Shown here piece by piece: positions 6,535 to 17,108 of a stretch of DNA of 64,000 nt; position 1 is the stretch's first letter, and every line of letters begins with the position of its first letter. A model generated the notes under the pieces. That model worked only from the letters and a program-made list of their open reading frames with translations, did not search any database and was not told where the DNA came from. The DNA lies in NCBI GenBank assembly GCA_964525045.1, contig CAZGFD010000006.1, positions 1 to 64,000 on the forward strand, written 5' to 3'. The stretch comes from G020348185 sp964525045. Its GTDB lineage: Bacteria > Nitrospirota > Nitrospiria > Nitrospirales > UBA8639. Made by a program: the position numbers and the translations under genes.

Positions 6535-7860
6535 ATGAAAATAAGAAAGTTTTCAAATCGCCAAATTCGTTGGATTGTCCTCGGTGTGGCATCCCTGCTC
6601 CTGTTGGGAGGTGGATTGTTTTTAGACGGAAAGATAGTGGATCAGCTTCTGACTTGGACCATCGAGGTTTCTCCGTCTAAGACTCAGCAAATGAAAGAGA
6701 TGGCAGGCATGGAAATGAAGGGCGTCCCAAGTCGTTCTGATATGGGCCCTGGCCAGGGGGCGGCCAGGGTGTCACCACTGCGTCAGCAACTGATTGGTGT
6801 ACAAACCGCTGTGGTGGAAAAACGCCGACTTTCAACTACGGTTCGAGCCGTTGGCAAGGTGACCTACAATGAACAACGCATTACCCATGTCAATCTTCGG
6901 ATTTCCGGATGGATCGAAGACCTCCTTGTCGATTATACCGGTCAACCCGTTCAGCAAGGCCAGCCCCTTTTTACACTGTACAGTCCGGAGTTGGTGGCGA
7001 CTCAAGACGAATATTTGCTGGCCTTACGGGCGTATGAAGATGTTCAACAGAGCCCGGTACGGGAGGTTCGTGAACAAGCTCAGCAAATGGTTGATGCCGC
7101 CCGAGACCGCTTACGCTTGTGGACGTTTACCGATGACCAGATTGATGAATTGAAGCGCCAACGAATTCCGCAGACGTCCGTGACCATATTTTCCCCGATG
7201 AGTGGACATGTCATCGAGAAAACGGCCTTTCAAGGCATGTTCGTCCAACCGAAGATGACTATGTACACAATTGCTGATTTGTCAATCGTTTGGGTTCAGG
7301 CTGAAGTGTACGAGTATGAAGTTCCGTTTATCAAAATTGGACAGGCCGCCATGCTGACCCTGGAAGCATTTGCCGGAGAAACGTTTTCTGGTCAAGTGAC
7401 CTATGTGTATCCCTATCTGAACAAAGAGGCCCGCACGGTCCGGGTACGCCTTGAATTTTCCAATCCCCAATTTCGCTTGAAACCTGACATGTATGGCACG
7501 GTGGTGTTTCAGGTGGAGAGAGGATCCAGCCTGGCCGTCCCTGAACAAGCTGTTCTTGATTCAGGAGTCAGAAAGGTGGTGTTCGTAGAAAAGGAAAAGG
7601 GTGTATTTGAACCTAGGGAAGTGACGCTTGGCCCAAAAGTCGGGTCTTATTTCGAGGTGGTCAAAGGCCTGAAGGACGGTGAGCGAATCGTCACGTCCGG
7701 CACTTTTTTATTGGACTCGGAAAGCAAGCTCATGACCTCCGGTGACATGATGGGTGCCTTAGGGATGGGGGGTATCCAAATGGAGCAGGCGCAAATGGGG
7801 GAGATGGAGATGGGCGGCATGAAAATGGATATGGAAATGGGCAAAGACACCAATGATTGA
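6535..7860 (+). CDS. cusB: CusB-type periplasmic adaptor with Met-rich tail
   Basis: A 441-residue membrane fusion protein: an N-terminal membrane anchor (about 13-32), a Met-containing linker (MKEMAGMEMKG), a barrel-sandwich/lipoyl and hairpin domain (about 105-250) and beta-barrel plus membrane-proximal domains. The last 42 residues hold 12 methionines, spaced like copper/silver-binding Met motifs. The start at 6535 follows AAAGGAGGGGGTCGGAC; a longer frame reaching into cusC is unlikely. It links the inner membrane pump to the TolC-like channel and, as in CusB, probably hands Cu(I)/Ag(I) to the pump. Its end overlaps cusA by 8 bases. Confidence 0.9.
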   Translation: MKIRKFSNRQIRWIVLGVASLLLLGGGLFLDGKIVDQLLTWTIEVSPSKTQQMKEMAGMEMKGVPSRSDMGPGQGAARVSPLRQQLIGVQTAVVEKRRLSTTVRAVGKVTYNEQRITHVNLRISGWIEDLLVDYTGQPVQQGQPLFTLYSPELVATQDEYLLALRAYEDVQQSPVREVREQAQQMVDAARDRLRLWTFTDDQIDELKRQRIPQTSVTIFSPMSGHVIEKTAFQGMFVQPKMTMYTIADLSIVWVQAEVYEYEVPFIKIGQAAMLTLEAFAGETFSGQVTYVYPYLNKEARTVRVRLEFSNPQFRLKPDMYGTVVFQVERGSSLAVPEQAVLDSGVRKVVFVEKEKGVFEPREVTLGPKVGSYFEVVKGLKDGERIVTSGTFLLDSESKLMTSGDMMGALGMGGIQMEQAQMGEMEMGGMKMDMEMGKDTND

Positions 7861-10800
7861 ACGAGTGATTGACTGGAGCGCCCGCAACGGATTGTTGGTA
7901 GCGTTACTGGCCCTTTTTCTAATGGGCTGGGGAATTTGGGCCGTGTCGCGAACGCCGCTTGATGCCCTGCCAGATTTATCAGACGTCCAGGTCATTGTTT
8001 TGACTGAATGGCCAGGGCGTAGTCCCGATCTGATCGAGGATCAAATCACGTATCCCATTGTCACCGCCATGTTGGGAGCCCCGAGGATCAAGTATGTGCG
8101 GGGACAATCGTTCCTCGGAATCTCTTTTGTCTACATCGTGTTTCAAGATGGCACTGACATGTACTGGGCGAGAAGCCGGGTCGTTGAGTACATGCAGGGA
8201 GTTGCCGACAGACTCCCGGAAGGAGTCTCCCCCACACTGGGACCGGATGCCACCGGGGTTGGCTGGATCTTTCAATATGCATTAGTGGATGAAAGCGGAA
8301 AACAGAGTTTAGCCGACCTTCGTTCGTTTCAGGATTGGTATCTGCGCTATTGGCTGCAAAGTGTGCCCGGTGTGGCAGAGGTGGCTTCTATAGGCGGGTT
8401 CGTGAAGCAGTATCAGGTCCAGGTGGACCCCGTGAAACTCCAAGGGTATGGCATAGGCCTGTCCCAAGTCATTCGAGCGGTTCGCCGGAGCAACAATGAG
8501 GTCGGAGGACGAGTGATTGAGGCCAGTGAACGGGAATATATGGTGCGAGGGCGGGGCTATATTCGGTCCTTGAAGGAACTCCGAGGTATTCCCGTGGGGA
8601 CAGACCGACAGGGCACCCCGATTTCTGTTCAAGATGTGGCTCGTGTCACCCTCGGGCCTGATATTCGGCGAGGCGTGACGGAATTGGATGGAACAGGCGA
8701 GGTAGTTGGGGGCATCGTCATCATGCGCTATGGCGAAAATGCGCTCGAGGTCATTGACCGAGTGAAAAAGAAAATACAGGAACTTGAGGCTTCTATTCCC
8801 GAAGGTATCCGCGTGGTCCCGGTCTATGATCGCTCCGACCTGATCCTCCGAGCCATTGCGACCTTGAAGGAAAAACTCGTGGAAATCAGCGTGGTGGTTA
8901 GCCTGGTCAGCCTGGTCTTTCTCTTTCACCTTCGGTCAGCGCTGGTCCCAATCCTCCTGTTACCCATCGCCATTTTGCTGTCCTTCATTGCTATGTATTA
9001 CCTGGGAGTGACTTCCAATGTAATGTCCCTTTCGGGAATTGCCATTGCGATTGGGACCATGGTGGATGCGGTTATTGTCATGGTGGAGAATGCCCACCGG
9101 CGCATAGAAGAATGGGACCGGCTGGGTCGCATCAAGCCTCGAGAAGAAGTGATCATCCAGGCGGCTCGTGAGGTGGGGAAGCCACTCTTTTTCTCTTTGC
9201 TGATCATCACGGTATCCTTTCTTCCCGTCTTCACCTTAGAAGCACAGGAGGGTCGCCTGTTTAAACCACTTGCCTATACCAAAACCTTTGCTATGTTTTT
9301 TGCCGCCCTCGCCTCAATCACCTTCGCCCCCTTATTGATGCGATGGTTCATTCGCGGTCGGATCGCATCAGAAAACCGGAATCCTTTGAACCGCTTCCTC
9401 CTCTGGACTTATGCGCCGCTCATGAGAGGGGCCCTGCGGGCCAGGTGGCTTGTCGTAGGACTGGCCGTTGGGGGGATGATCCTCGTGGTCCCCATTTATC
9501 AAAAGCTCGGTGCGGAATTTATGCCCCCCCTCAACGAAGGAACGATTTTATACATGCCGACCGCTCTTCCAGGCCTGTCGGTTCAAAAAGCCAGCCAAAT
9601 TCTCCAAACCCAGGATCGCTTGTTGAAGGAGTTTCCAGAGGTGGACCGAGTCATGGGGAAAATGGGTCGAGCCAGAACCGCGACAGATCCTGCACCCTTA
9701 AACATGGCTGAGACCATTGTGACACTCAAGCCTCGGGAAGCCTGGCGGCCGGGAATGACGTGGGACAAGTTAATTGCTGAAATGGATCAGCGGGTCAAAT
9801 TGCCCGGCATGCCCAATATTTGGTGGATGCCAATTCAGACACGAACCGAAATGCTCGCTACCGGTATCCGAAGCAGTCTTGGGATCAAAATTTTAGGACC
9901 CCGGCTGGAGGAACTAGAACGATTGGGTGTGCAGATTGAAGGGTTACTTCAAACCCTTGCCGGAACACGGAGTGCTTATGCTGAGCGGGTCACTGGGGGG
10001 TATTATCTGGACATAGACGTCAATCGGGAGGCGGCCGCCCGATACGGTTTGACGGTGGCAGATGTCCAAGATGTGATCGAATCCGCCATTGGAGGAAAAA
10101 ATATTGCGTGGACTGTGGAAGGTCGAGAACGCTATCCCATTAATATTCGCTATCCCCGTGAGCTGCGCCAAGATGTCGATGCCCTTAAGCGCGTGCTGGT
10201 CACGACCCCTCAAGGAGAACATATTCCCTTGGCGCAACTTGCCAAAATCTCTAAGACCATTGGCCCGCCTTCCATTAGAGATGAAAACGGATCTCTCGCC
10301 AGCATTGTGTTTGTGGACGTTGCCGGGCAAGACCTGGGCACCTATGTGCAGAAAGCCAGGGCCTTGGTGCAGGAACACGTAAAGCTTCCGCCTGGGTACT
10401 CCTTACACTGGGCAGGGCAATATCAATATCTCCAACGGGCACAACAAAAACTACAATTCGTGATTCCGGTGACCCTCTTTCTCATTTTTGTGCTGTTGTA
10501 CCTCAATTTCCGATCCATACCTCGATGCCTGCTGGTTCTACTTTCGGTTCCCTTTTCTCTGGTAGGGGCAATCGCGTACCTCCATTTTCTTGGATATCAT
10601 CTCAGTGTCGCCGTCTGGGTAGGACTCATCGCGCTGGCGGGTGTGGCCGCTGAAACAGGAGTCATTATGATCATGTTCCTCGATGAGGCTTGTGCACGTC
10701 GGCAACAGGAGAACCGGCTGCAATCGTTGAACGACCTTCGTGCAGCGATTATGGAAGGCGCTGTGCTTCGGGTTAGGCCAAAAGTCATGACCGCCTCTGC

Positions 10801-10984
10801 CATACTTTTAGGGTTGTTGCCCATTATGTGGAGTCAAGGGACTGGCGCAGATGTGATGAAACGTATTGCGGCTCCCATAATCGGTGGCATGGTGACCGCG
10901 ACCATTCTCACTCTTCTCATAATTCCGGCTCTGTACCTGATTTACAAAAAATGGGAGTTGGAAATTCGGACTAAAGCCCGGTAA
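7853..10984 (+). CDS. cusA: CusA-type heavy metal RND efflux pump (Cu/Ag)
   Basis: A 1043-residue inner-membrane RND transporter with 12 membrane segments and two large periplasmic loops. Transmembrane segment 4 reads IAIAIGTMVDAVIVMVENAH, the pattern of the monovalent-metal HME4 class, unlike the DFGxxVDG pattern of divalent-metal pumps. Methionines matching the CusA relay are visible: GTILYMPTALPG and TRTEMLATGIRSSLGIK. It should export Cu(I)/Ag(I) using the proton gradient, together with the two preceding proteins. The length is normal for the family and no disruption is seen. Confidence 0.93.
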   Translation: MIERVIDWSARNGLLVALLALFLMGWGIWAVSRTPLDALPDLSDVQVIVLTEWPGRSPDLIEDQITYPIVTAMLGAPRIKYVRGQSFLGISFVYIVFQDGTDMYWARSRVVEYMQGVADRLPEGVSPTLGPDATGVGWIFQYALVDESGKQSLADLRSFQDWYLRYWLQSVPGVAEVASIGGFVKQYQVQVDPVKLQGYGIGLSQVIRAVRRSNNEVGGRVIEASEREYMVRGRGYIRSLKELRGIPVGTDRQGTPISVQDVARVTLGPDIRRGVTELDGTGEVVGGIVIMRYGENALEVIDRVKKKIQELEASIPEGIRVVPVYDRSDLILRAIATLKEKLVEISVVVSLVSLVFLFHLRSALVPILLLPIAILLSFIAMYYLGVTSNVMSLSGIAIAIGTMVDAVIVMVENAHRRIEEWDRLGRIKPREEVIIQAAREVGKPLFFSLLIITVSFLPVFTLEAQEGRLFKPLAYTKTFAMFFAALASITFAPLLMRWFIRGRIASENRNPLNRFLLWTYAPLMRGALRARWLVVGLAVGGMILVVPIYQKLGAEFMPPLNEGTILYMPTALPGLSVQKASQILQTQDRLLKEFPEVDRVMGKMGRARTATDPAPLNMAETIVTLKPREAWRPGMTWDKLIAEMDQRVKLPGMPNIWWMPIQTRTEMLATGIRSSLGIKILGPRLEELERLGVQIEGLLQTLAGTRSAYAERVTGGYYLDIDVNREAAARYGLTVADVQDVIESAIGGKNIAWTVEGRERYPINIRYPRELRQDVDALKRVLVTTPQGEHIPLAQLAKISKTIGPPSIRDENGSLASIVFVDVAGQDLGTYVQKARALVQEHVKLPPGYSLHWAGQYQYLQRAQQKLQFVIPVTLFLIFVLLYLNFRSIPRCLLVLLSVPFSLVGAIAYLHFLGYHLSVAVWVGLIALAGVAAETGVIMIMFLDEACARRQQENRLQSLNDLRAAIMEGAVLRVRPKVMTASAILLGLLPIMWSQGTGADVMKRIAAPIIGGMVTATILTLLIIPALYLIYKKWELEIRTKAR

Positions 10985-11117
10985 TTGCCTTTGGAAAATA
11001 AATGCCTAACGATTAACCCATCGGTCAGATCTATCACCGGTCTGGTGAGTGTGCCTTTCGCTCATTTTTTTCAAATTCTGGATGGCCAACCATAGAAGAA
11101 GGCTTTCGCTAGCCCAT
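10985..11117. other. Convergent intergenic between the two RND operons
   Basis: The forward cus-type operon and the reverse czc-type operon end here, 133 bp apart. No clear stem-loop terminator with a T run is visible. Confidence 0.4.
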
Positions 11118-14100
11118 TCATATTTTCTTTATTCTTTCTCTCAATCCTTCTTCCCAAGTATACAGGGTAGGTAATACGAGGAGCGTCAATGCCGTTGAGG
11201 TAACAAGTCCCCCGATCACGACCGTTGCCAGGGGACGTTGCACTTCTGCGCCAGCCGAAGTAGAAAGAGCCATAGGTAAAAACCCAATAATGTCGGTAAG
11301 GGCTGTCATCAAAACCGGGCGAAGTCGGATCACAGCACTTTCGAACGCTGCTTCCGCCGCAGGCACCCCTTTTTTTCGTAAATCCAAAATGTAGGACATC
11401 AAGACCACGCCATTCAGTATGGCAATGCCAAAGAGGACGACAAATCCGACTCCCGCAGAAATCGAAAAGGGCATTCCTCGGAAGCTCAACGCCACAATCC
11501 CCCCTGTTGCGGCAAGGGGAACATTGAGGTAAATCAGTAAAGCCGGTCTCACAGAGTTGTACGTGGTATACAAAAGCACAAATATCAGGAATAACGTGAG
11601 AGGCACCACAATAGTCAGTCTCGAAGAAGCACGCTCGAGCTGTTCGAACTGGCCACCCCATTCAATCCAATATCCTTCCGGAAATGTCACTTGTTCATCC
11701 ACGACCCGTTGTGCCTCATTCACAAAGGTCGCCAAATCGCGACCACGAACATTGGTTTCGACGGCTAATCGTCGATGGATGTTTTCCCGGCTGATTTGCG
11801 CGAATCCTTCTTCTATGCGGATGTCAGCTAATTGACTAAGAGGAATCAGCCGACCGCGAGGATCAGCAATCCTGATTTCCCGAATTCGATCAACATTCTC
11901 CCGATCTTCGGAGCGGAAGCGAACTTGAATAAAAAACCGCTGGTTTCCTTTCACCACCTGGCCCACGATCCGACCGCCCATGGCTCGAACTGTATCTAAG
12001 ATTTGCGAAGCGTTAATGCCATAACGAGCAATCGCTTCTCGATTGATCACGACGCGAACGTAAGGTAGTCCAGCAATCTGCTCGGCTTTTGTATCAGCCG
12101 CTCCCTGTACCTGAGACACCACTTCCACAACTTTGTCTGCCAACCTTTTCAGTGTAACCATGTCCTGGCCGAAAATATTAATGGCCACGTCAGAGCGCAC
12201 CCCTGCAATGAGTTCTTGAACTCTGAGCTCAATGGGTTGGGAATAACTAAATTTTGTCCCGGGGACACTTTTTTTAAGGGCCGTGTCGAAAGCTGCGATT
12301 AACTCGTCTTTGGTTGATGCCGTGGTCCACGCGGACTTTGGCTGGAGGAGAATATAAATGTCGCTAATTTCCACTCCCATGGGATCCGTCGCGATTTCCG
12401 GACGCCCGGTTCTGGAAATCACTGTGGTGACTTCGGGGAATTGTTTCAGAACCTGCTCGATTCGGGTTGTATTTTTTACTGATTCTTCGAGGGACACGCT
12501 TGGCAATCGCCAAGCCTGGAGGGCAATGGATCCTTCATCCAACTTTGGGATGAATTCGCCACCCATGAAGGGCGCCATGGCTAGACTTCCGGCAAACAAA
12601 AAGGCTGCCATTCCCCCTGTCAGGGCGGGATGCTGCATAGTTTTTGTCAGAAGTGGGCGGTACACTCGTTTCGCTTGTCGCACTACCCACGTTTCCTTGT
12701 CCGTGATGCCACGCCGAAGAAAAAGACTCGCTAAGACCGGGGTGAGCGTAAAGGCCAATATCAACGACCCAACAAGGGCGAATACGACGGTCAAGGCCAT
12801 GGGGCGAAACATTTTCCCTTCGATGCCTTGCAGGGTGAGGATAGGTAAGTAAACAATGATGATAATTCCTACAGCAAAGAAAATGGGACGGAGCACCTCC
12901 CGTCCAGACTCCCGGATTACCCCTTGGAGTTCCTCTTGCGCCATTGTGACGCCCTGAGGCAACGTTTGGCGTCGCTGGGACAGGTGGCGAACAATATTCT
13001 CAAGCATGACCACAGAGCCATCGACCAACAATCCAAAATCAAGGGCTCCCAAACTCATGAGGTTGCCTGAAATGCCAGCGGCTACCATTCCCGTGAAGGC
13101 AAACATCATGGAAAGGGGGATGGCCAACGCCACAATAAGGCCGCCGCGGAAATGACCCAGAAGAAGGAACAGTACAGCCACGACAAGGAGTGCCCCTTCG
13201 GTCAGGTTGGTCGTCACGGTCTTTATGGTTTTCCGTACGAGCTCCGTTCGGTCGTAATAGGCATCAATGGTTACGCCCGGGGGTAAGGTGTTTTTTATCT
13301 GGTCGAGCTTTTCTTTTACCCTGTTGACGACGAGCCGACCATTTTCTCCAATCAGCATCATCACGATACCTGTGACCGCTTCCCCGCGGCCGTCTCTTGT
13401 CACAGCCCCTTGACGGACCATGGGGGCGAAATCAACGGTTGCCAAATTTCCTACGTAAATAGGCGTGCCATCGTCCCGGGTGGTCACGACGATATTTTCA
13501 ATGTCTTGAAAGTCTTGAACGAGCCCCTCTCCTCGAATCACATATTGTTCTTGGGCATGGATAATATACGCCCCCCCTGCATTAGCATTATTTTGTTCCA
13601 AGGCCGCGAAAACTCTGTTAATGGGTATTTGATAGGCAACGAGTTTTGCGGGGTCTAATTGGACTTCATAGGTTTGGAGTTCTCCACCGTAAGTGTTCAC
13701 TTCTACCACGCCCGGGATGGACCGAAGCTTAAACGCGATGTCCCATTCCAAAATGGTTCGAAGCTCCATGAGGGAATAGTCTTTTCCTTTGACCTCAAAC
13801 TGGAAGACTTCACCGAGACCACTAGACAGAGGGCCCATTTCAGGCGAACCCAAACCTTTGGGAATCGCTGCACGGGCTTGAGGCAGCCGTTCCATAACCA
13901 AGCGGCGGCAAAAGTATATGTCCAAGCTTTCCTCGAAATAGACGGTAACTGCGGAAAGTCCAAATCGGGAAACGGAGCGGATGCGGTCAATGCCCGGAAG
14001 TCCGGACATGGCCCTTTCCACGGGAAAAGTAATGAAGGATTCCACCTCAATCGGGCTGAGCCCTGGGGCATTGGTTAAAATCTGCACTTGGTTGGGAGTG

Positions 14101-14228
14101 ACGTCAGGAACTACATCGATTGGCAAGATCTGCATAAAATAGATCCCGCAGACAACCAGAAGCCCGACAAACACCAGGATCAAAAACCTGTTTTGTAGAG
14201 AGAAGTCAAAAAGCCGATTCAGCATCAT
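11118..14228 (-). CDS. czcA: CzcA-type heavy metal RND efflux pump (divalent cations)
   Basis: A 1036-residue RND pump. Segment 4 reads LGALDFGLLVDGSVVMLENI, the DFGxxVDG pattern of the HME1 (Co/Zn/Cd) class, with Ser in place of the usual Ala after VDG. The double periplasmic loops and RND signatures are intact. It is the last gene of a reverse operon running His-rich protein, czcC, czcB, czcA, with a 39-bp gap after czcB. Divalent metal export driven by protons is the expected function; Ni(II) is an alternative substrate that cannot be excluded. Confidence 0.92.
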   Translation of the reverse strand: MMLNRLFDFSLQNRFLILVFVGLLVVCGIYFMQILPIDVVPDVTPNQVQILTNAPGLSPIEVESFITFPVERAMSGLPGIDRIRSVSRFGLSAVTVYFEESLDIYFCRRLVMERLPQARAAIPKGLGSPEMGPLSSGLGEVFQFEVKGKDYSLMELRTILEWDIAFKLRSIPGVVEVNTYGGELQTYEVQLDPAKLVAYQIPINRVFAALEQNNANAGGAYIIHAQEQYVIRGEGLVQDFQDIENIVVTTRDDGTPIYVGNLATVDFAPMVRQGAVTRDGRGEAVTGIVMMLIGENGRLVVNRVKEKLDQIKNTLPPGVTIDAYYDRTELVRKTIKTVTTNLTEGALLVVAVLFLLLGHFRGGLIVALAIPLSMMFAFTGMVAAGISGNLMSLGALDFGLLVDGSVVMLENIVRHLSQRRQTLPQGVTMAQEELQGVIRESGREVLRPIFFAVGIIIIVYLPILTLQGIEGKMFRPMALTVVFALVGSLILAFTLTPVLASLFLRRGITDKETWVVRQAKRVYRPLLTKTMQHPALTGGMAAFLFAGSLAMAPFMGGEFIPKLDEGSIALQAWRLPSVSLEESVKNTTRIEQVLKQFPEVTTVISRTGRPEIATDPMGVEISDIYILLQPKSAWTTASTKDELIAAFDTALKKSVPGTKFSYSQPIELRVQELIAGVRSDVAINIFGQDMVTLKRLADKVVEVVSQVQGAADTKAEQIAGLPYVRVVINREAIARYGINASQILDTVRAMGGRIVGQVVKGNQRFFIQVRFRSEDRENVDRIREIRIADPRGRLIPLSQLADIRIEEGFAQISRENIHRRLAVETNVRGRDLATFVNEAQRVVDEQVTFPEGYWIEWGGQFEQLERASSRLTIVVPLTLFLIFVLLYTTYNSVRPALLIYLNVPLAATGGIVALSFRGMPFSISAGVGFVVLFGIAILNGVVLMSYILDLRKKGVPAAEAAFESAVIRLRPVLMTALTDIIGFLPMALSTSAGAEVQRPLATVVIGGLVTSTALTLLVLPTLYTWEEGLRERIKKI

Positions 14229-14267
14229 GAACTTCCGGACATGTTTTCTGCTCAGAATGGTTCAGTC

Positions 14268-15494
14268 TTAGTGGGGATGCCCGCCCAACTTGTCAGCCAC
14301 GAGCGTCGCCTTCAAATAAAATGAGCCTTGAGTTACGACTCGTTCACCCTCTGTTACACCAGCGCTAACCTCTACGTACAATCCGGTTTTCGTGCCCAAG
14401 GTAACTTCTCGCACAAGATAATTGCCTGGCGATTCCTCGACGAAGACCAGGGATGTTTCGTCTACTCTTTGAATGGCATCCTGAGGAATCACGAGCGCCG
14501 TTCGTTTTTTGTCCGTGGAAGGAACCGTAATCCTCGCGGTCGCAAACATGCCTGGTCTAAGACGACCATCCCGGTTAGCAATTTCGACCCGCGCCCGTGC
14601 AACACGGGTATCAGGATCCAGGACATTGCTCAGATAGGTAATGGTTCCTCGAAATATGTCATTGGGATAGGCATCGACCTGGATTAAGACTTCGGAGCCG
14701 ACGAGGACGCTGGCTAAATCCTTCTCAAAAATATCCAACAACACCCAGACGGTATTGAGGTCCGTGATAGTGAACGGAACATCAAAAGGTTTAATGACTT
14801 CACCGAGCGTGATATCCCGAGACACAATAGTTCCTGGAAATGGTGCCGTCAGATGAAAATGGGACAGTGGGTGGTCCTCACTATCCCATCGCATGGTCTT
14901 GATTTCTTCTTCGGGGACCCCAACTATTCGCAGGGCCTCCCGGCTAGCCTGATACGCTGCGACACTGCGCTCAAACTCGCCTTTGGCTTCTAAATAATCT
15001 TTTTCTGACGTGATCCGTTGGGCATACAGCCGCCGCTCCCGTTCAAAATTGCGCTTGGCCACTTTGAGGTTCACACGGGCTTGGAGGAAGGCCGCTTTTT
15101 TCGTCCCCAAATCCATGCTATCGAGAAGGGCTAGGGTTTGCCCGGCCTCGGCACGATCACCAAGTTCTGCAAAAACCTTGACGGCCTGCCCTTCTATTCG
15201 TGGACTTATTTGAGCCATCTTATATTCGTTTGGCTGGATGGTGGCGGTCACCCGAATCTCGGGTAGAATTACTCTTGAGACGACCAAGGAGGATTGAAAA
15301 GCCTGTTCTTGGAGGGCTTCTGAAGGAAGTCTAATGCGAGCCTTGCCGATCGGTACCTCTTCATGCGCTTCGTGAGTAGCCTCCCGTTCGGATACTTTGA
15401 ATTCTTTTGAAGAGGTCTCCGTGGGGCTTTCCTGGCAGGCCACTCCTGCCATAGAGATCAGGAGAACCAAGATTGACCAAAGCCGCTGTTGCAT
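14268..15494 (-). CDS. czcB: CzcB-type periplasmic adaptor lipoprotein
   Basis: From ATG 15494 the product is 408 residues and starts with a lipoprotein signal ending in the lipobox AGVAC (Cys about 20). The rest has the HlyD/CzcB layout: coiled-coil hairpin about 135-180, lipoyl and beta-barrel domains (RSVRVRV-like stretch at DTRVARARVEIANRDGRLRPG). A TTG at 15515 overlapping the czcC stop is an alternative start. No extra N-terminal metal domain is present, unlike CzcB of Cupriavidus. It bridges the CzcA pump and the outer membrane channel. Confidence 0.88.
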   Translation of the reverse strand: MQQRLWSILVLLISMAGVACQESPTETSSKEFKVSEREATHEAHEEVPIGKARIRLPSEALQEQAFQSSLVVSRVILPEIRVTATIQPNEYKMAQISPRIEGQAVKVFAELGDRAEAGQTLALLDSMDLGTKKAAFLQARVNLKVAKRNFERERRLYAQRITSEKDYLEAKGEFERSVAAYQASREALRIVGVPEEEIKTMRWDSEDHPLSHFHLTAPFPGTIVSRDITLGEVIKPFDVPFTITDLNTVWVLLDIFEKDLASVLVGSEVLIQVDAYPNDIFRGTITYLSNVLDPDTRVARARVEIANRDGRLRPGMFATARITVPSTDKKRTALVIPQDAIQRVDETSLVFVEESPGNYLVREVTLGTKTGLYVEVSAGVTEGERVVTQGSFYLKATLVADKLGGHPH

Positions 15495-15511
15495 AAAAAA
15501 CCTACTACTCC

Positions 15512-16840
15512 TCAAAAAGTGGCGCCCACGGCTTGTTCCAAATTCGCTTCGGCCATTCTGAACTGTCCCAAGGAATCCACATAGGAGAGCTGAGCCTTAA
15601 TCAAATGATCTTGAACGATAATCAATTGTAATAATCCAATTTTGCCCTCCCGGTAGGCGATGTTAAGAAATTGGAAATTGTCTTCCACCTTGTTCAATAC
15701 ATCTGCCTCGAACACTTCCATTGCGCGGCGGGTCGCCTCGTATTCTCGAATAGCTTTAGCAACTTCCTGCTCGATTGAGCGCTGCGTGGCCTGGAGCAGG
15801 TGCCGTTCTTTATTCTCCTGGCCACCGAGAGTCACAAGTTCGGCCTGTTTCCTATCAAATAAAGGCAGTGGAATCCTCACCCCCCCTCCGATGATGGTAT
15901 CCGCGCCACCAAAGACTCGTTCTACCTCAGTTTGGTAAATGGCTTCGAAGGTGGGATTGGGAACGATCAACCGGTTGGTCAGCACCTTCTCTGCCTGGAT
16001 TCTTTCAATTTCCCGTGTTGTGGCGACCAAATCAGGACGTCCCGTTAATGCCAGCTTGAGAAGATCGGAAATCTGAAAATTCTTCGGAATGCCCCGTAGT
16101 TCCCCCACCGGCTGCATGGTGTGCTCCTGAGATATACCCAACACTTTTTGCAAGGTGAACTGTGCAGTTTGAGCCACGGCTTCGGCTTCAAGCGTCTCTT
16201 TCCGGGATTGCCCATAACGAATTTCTGAAAGGTTGGTTTCCACGATTGGAGAGACCCCAGCTTGGAACCGAACTGAAGCCGCGTTACGCACACGCCGAGT
16301 TAAATCCTCAATTTTCTTTAGCAGCACCAGCCGCTCACGGGCGTAAAGGGCAGCGTAAAAAGCACGCCTTACGCCACCACGTAGAATCCGCTCTTGGTCC
16401 TGAACGGTTGCCTCAACCATTGTCAGGTTTCTTTGGGCCTCTTCGATTCTCAACCCACGCTGGCCCGCAATTTCGACCTCTTGCGAAAGATAAAGCTGGT
16501 ATTGACCGGCATTCCCACCTTCGGCAAAGTCGCGGTTAAATCCTCTCCCACGAACGGCTGGATTAAATTGATTGAGGTACCCTCCCTTCACCAACCGACC
16601 CCTCGCTATTTCCAAATTCTGCTGGGCAGCTAGGAGTTCAGGATTATTCTGACGAGCAACCTCGAATGCCCGCTCCAGCGTTAATGGCTCCTCAGCACGG
16701 GTTGGCATAGAGAAGAGACAGATCGCGACCAGGAAGTTCAGTATGAAGACCCAATCTGGTCTTCTCCAGCTGGCCTTATGGTTGCACCCGCCTTTTCCTT
16801 TTAATAGTACAGTTAGGTAATGGTTTCGAATTGTGATCAT
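15512..16840 (-). CDS. czcC: CzcC-type outer membrane efflux protein
   Basis: A 442-residue TolC-family protein from ATG 16840, which follows AGAAGGTGTGTTGAA; the frame extends 14 codons further upstream but without a better start. A hydrophobic signal (about 30-50, FILNFLVAICLFSM) precedes EEPLTLERAFEVARQNNPEL, the usual beginning of an outer membrane efflux domain, and a second repeat follows at about 255-435. It should be the outer membrane duct of the czc-type pump. The downstream adaptor gene overlaps or abuts its stop. Confidence 0.88.
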   Translation of the reverse strand: MITIRNHYLTVLLKGKGGCNHKASWRRPDWVFILNFLVAICLFSMPTRAEEPLTLERAFEVARQNNPELLAAQQNLEIARGRLVKGGYLNQFNPAVRGRGFNRDFAEGGNAGQYQLYLSQEVEIAGQRGLRIEEAQRNLTMVEATVQDQERILRGGVRRAFYAALYARERLVLLKKIEDLTRRVRNAASVRFQAGVSPIVETNLSEIRYGQSRKETLEAEAVAQTAQFTLQKVLGISQEHTMQPVGELRGIPKNFQISDLLKLALTGRPDLVATTREIERIQAEKVLTNRLIVPNPTFEAIYQTEVERVFGGADTIIGGGVRIPLPLFDRKQAELVTLGGQENKERHLLQATQRSIEQEVAKAIREYEATRRAMEVFEADVLNKVEDNFQFLNIAYREGKIGLLQLIIVQDHLIKAQLSYVDSLGQFRMAEANLEQAVGATF

Positions 16841-17108
16841 TTCAACACACCTTCTCTTTTCATTCAGGATCCCTTCCTTCAATCCCCACGAACTCCGGGC
16901 TCAAAACAAGGGGGATGGCTGCTTTTGCGCCCTGGGCAAGCTCGCGAACGTTGAGCCTCTCAAACCCCACGGCTCGAATCTCAGCGAGAGCTCCTCCTCG
17001 GAAAGGGAGAACCCCCTAGAATTTCTTAAAATGCTTCCATTAGGTCCTGATCCTCGAAATCAGGGATGCTTTAAAACTGGAGGCTATGAAATACTAGGAA
17101 TTGTAGAA
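16841..17108. other. Gap between His-rich protein gene and czcC
   Basis: 268 bases without a gene. A small hairpin CCTGAT-N7-ATCAGG lies near 17046-17064. Whether czcC shares a transcript with the upstream His-rich protein or has its own promoter here cannot be told. Confidence 0.35.
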
